Shown: positions 13,689 through 14,468 of the stretch, one piece after another
Layout: each line of letters begins with the position of its first letter
Numbering within the stretch: position 1 is the first letter of the stretch
Assembly (NCBI GenBank): GCA_964576215.1
Contig: CAZNVM010000043.1
Span: 1 to 14,468 of the forward strand
Reading direction: 5' to 3'
Length of the DNA: 14,468 bases
DNA from: JAVBSX01 sp964576215
GTDB taxonomy: Bacteria > Planctomycetota > Planctomycetia > Pirellulales > Thermoguttaceae
Notes under the pieces: generated by a model
Told to the model about the DNA's origin: nothing
The model's input: the letters and a program-made list of their open reading frames with translations, nothing else
Database searches by the model: none
Program-made: the position numbers and the translations under genes

Positions 13689-14468
13689 ATGCCTTACGTA
13701 CTTTCAGATGAATCTGCCAAATTTCTAAGACGGTTAAAGGAGTCCGCTACGGCAGACAATGCGCAGTCCGCAGTTCGTGAATCGGCGATTACACGAATAT
13801 CACCAGTTCTTATTACTTCTGGCTGGAAAATCACAGATGACAAAGAAAGCAAATTGTGGGTTGCAAAAGCCAAGCGGCTTTGGCTTACCAAAGACGGATA
13901 TGATACCGCCAGCTGGAATGAAGAAGAAATAACCCTTTGCGATCCTTGTGCAGAATCGCAACCAGATTACGCTGTCGGAGACCGTGTTTTTGCTGTGTTT
14001 CGTGGTCGATGGGAAATTATTAGCGGCGGCACATCCACCACACCCGGCGAAACCGGTATCATACAGGAACCATGTCGGCGTCCGCTGTTTCGGAACGTGG
14101 AACCCGGCGGGAAGAGCGATAAGCCTGATGAGCCTGATAAGCCGAAAAAACTTGTGCCTGCCGATAACGTGTTTGAGTGTCTCGGCTCCATCAAACTGCC
14201 AGACAAGACCTACTCGCCGATCAAGGCAACTTATTACGGTGACGAAAAATACAAGGACGAAGACGACAAAGACTGCACAAGGGAACCCGGCGAGTTGATG
14301 AAAGACAAGGACGGCAAGCAGCTCTATCTGAAAAAACGCGTTCCGAAAACGTCCAGTGATATGCTTGTTTTGCGGCAGGGCGACGATACCAGCCTGTCGA
14401 TTGAATGGATTTACGCCGATGGCACCAAATTCAATAACGACAATATCCTGCCTTCAAAACCCGCCCCA
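13689..14468 (+). CDS. Unknown tail-region protein, 3'-partial
   Basis: At least 260 residues, open to the right edge. The ATG lies 5 bases after the previous stop. The first ~100 residues are mixed helix and strand (LSDESAKFLRRLKESATADN, ISPVLITSGWKIT, LWLTKDGYDTASW), followed by 'PDYAVGDRVFAVFRGRWEII', a small barrel-like 'y..GD.V.a...g.w.ii' segment that phage tail-tip and baseplate proteins sometimes carry. A short proline/lysine linker (KPDEPDKPKK) separates it from a later beta-rich part. Six cysteines in the visible part, including two in CDPC, are unusual for this window. Position suggests a tail tip, baseplate or fibre protein. I recognise no catalytic motif. Codons are GC-richer than in the preceding gene. 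Confidence 0.6.
   Translation, partial: MPYVLSDESAKFLRRLKESATADNAQSAVRESAITRISPVLITSGWKITDDKESKLWVAKAKRLWLTKDGYDTASWNEEEITLCDPCAESQPDYAVGDRVFAVFRGRWEIISGGTSTTPGETGIIQEPCRRPLFRNVEPGGKSDKPDEPDKPKKLVPADNVFECLGSIKLPDKTYSPIKATYYGDEKYKDEDDKDCTREPGELMKDKDGKQLYLKKRVPKTSSDMLVLRQGDDTSLSIEWIYADGTKFNNDNILPSKPAP

Noticed and set aside
14116..14145. Short GATAAGCCTGATGAGCC-type DNA repeat
   Set aside because: It encodes a brief KPDEPDKP linker; two or three copies of a 6-9 base unit are ordinary in such linkers.

Overview
The window is the structural region of a tailed phage with a long non-contractile tail (siphovirus type), either a prophage or a free phage genome. Genes read left to right on the + strand with little or no spacing. 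I found no tRNA, rRNA, CRISPR array, insertion sequence, integrase, lysis gene or defence gene. Base composition is moderate. Most genes have no recognisable Shine-Dalgarno (SD) sequence. The upstream protein is built of fibronectin type III (FN3) domains, and the two proteins after the tape measure look like a type I loosely associate with Planctomycetota phages. A planctomycete or other PVC-group host is therefore my best guess, but nothing in the window proves it.

Layout. 1-1530: the 3' part of a large FN3-repeat protein whose frame is cut by an in-frame TAA at 1129-1131. 1530-1973: a beta-rich 147-residue unknown whose start overlaps the FN3 stop. 1974-2072: a gap with a 9-bp hairpin. 2073-5679: terminase large subunit, gpW-like head-tail joining protein and lambda-type portal. 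5681-6703: prohead protease with a scaffold nested in frame at its 3' end (second start at 6206). 6748-7791: major capsid protein, followed by a 17-pair hairpin. 7897-9520: jelly-roll-type capsid decoration protein, head-closure protein, HK97 gp10-like tail completion protein and tail terminator. 9534-10730: tail tube and the two-frame tail assembly chaperone. 10675-12726: tape measure. 12742-14468: two unknown proteins of the tail tip or baseplate, the second cut by the window edge.

How the genes work together. Portal, protease/scaffold and capsid protein build the prohead. The terminase fills it with DNA. The gpW-like, head-closure, completion and terminator proteins join head to tail. The chaperone pair loads the tape measure so that the tube polymerises to a set length, about 100 nm by the usual 0.15 nm per residue rule. 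Gene order follows lambda closely, including gpW between terminase and portal, a C/Nu3-like nested scaffold and a G/GT-like frameshift.

The most notable points are: a well-supported -1 frameshift site (A AAA AAC) in the only 25-base window where the two chaperone frames overlap; a nested scaffold start whose SD and spacing match those of the capsid gene exactly; an ochre codon inside an FN3 domain; four exact-length 28-residue repeats at the N-terminus of the tape measure; and a long hairpin after the capsid gene. I found no clearly new biological system. These are expression and architecture features of a divergent lambda-like morphogenesis cluster.
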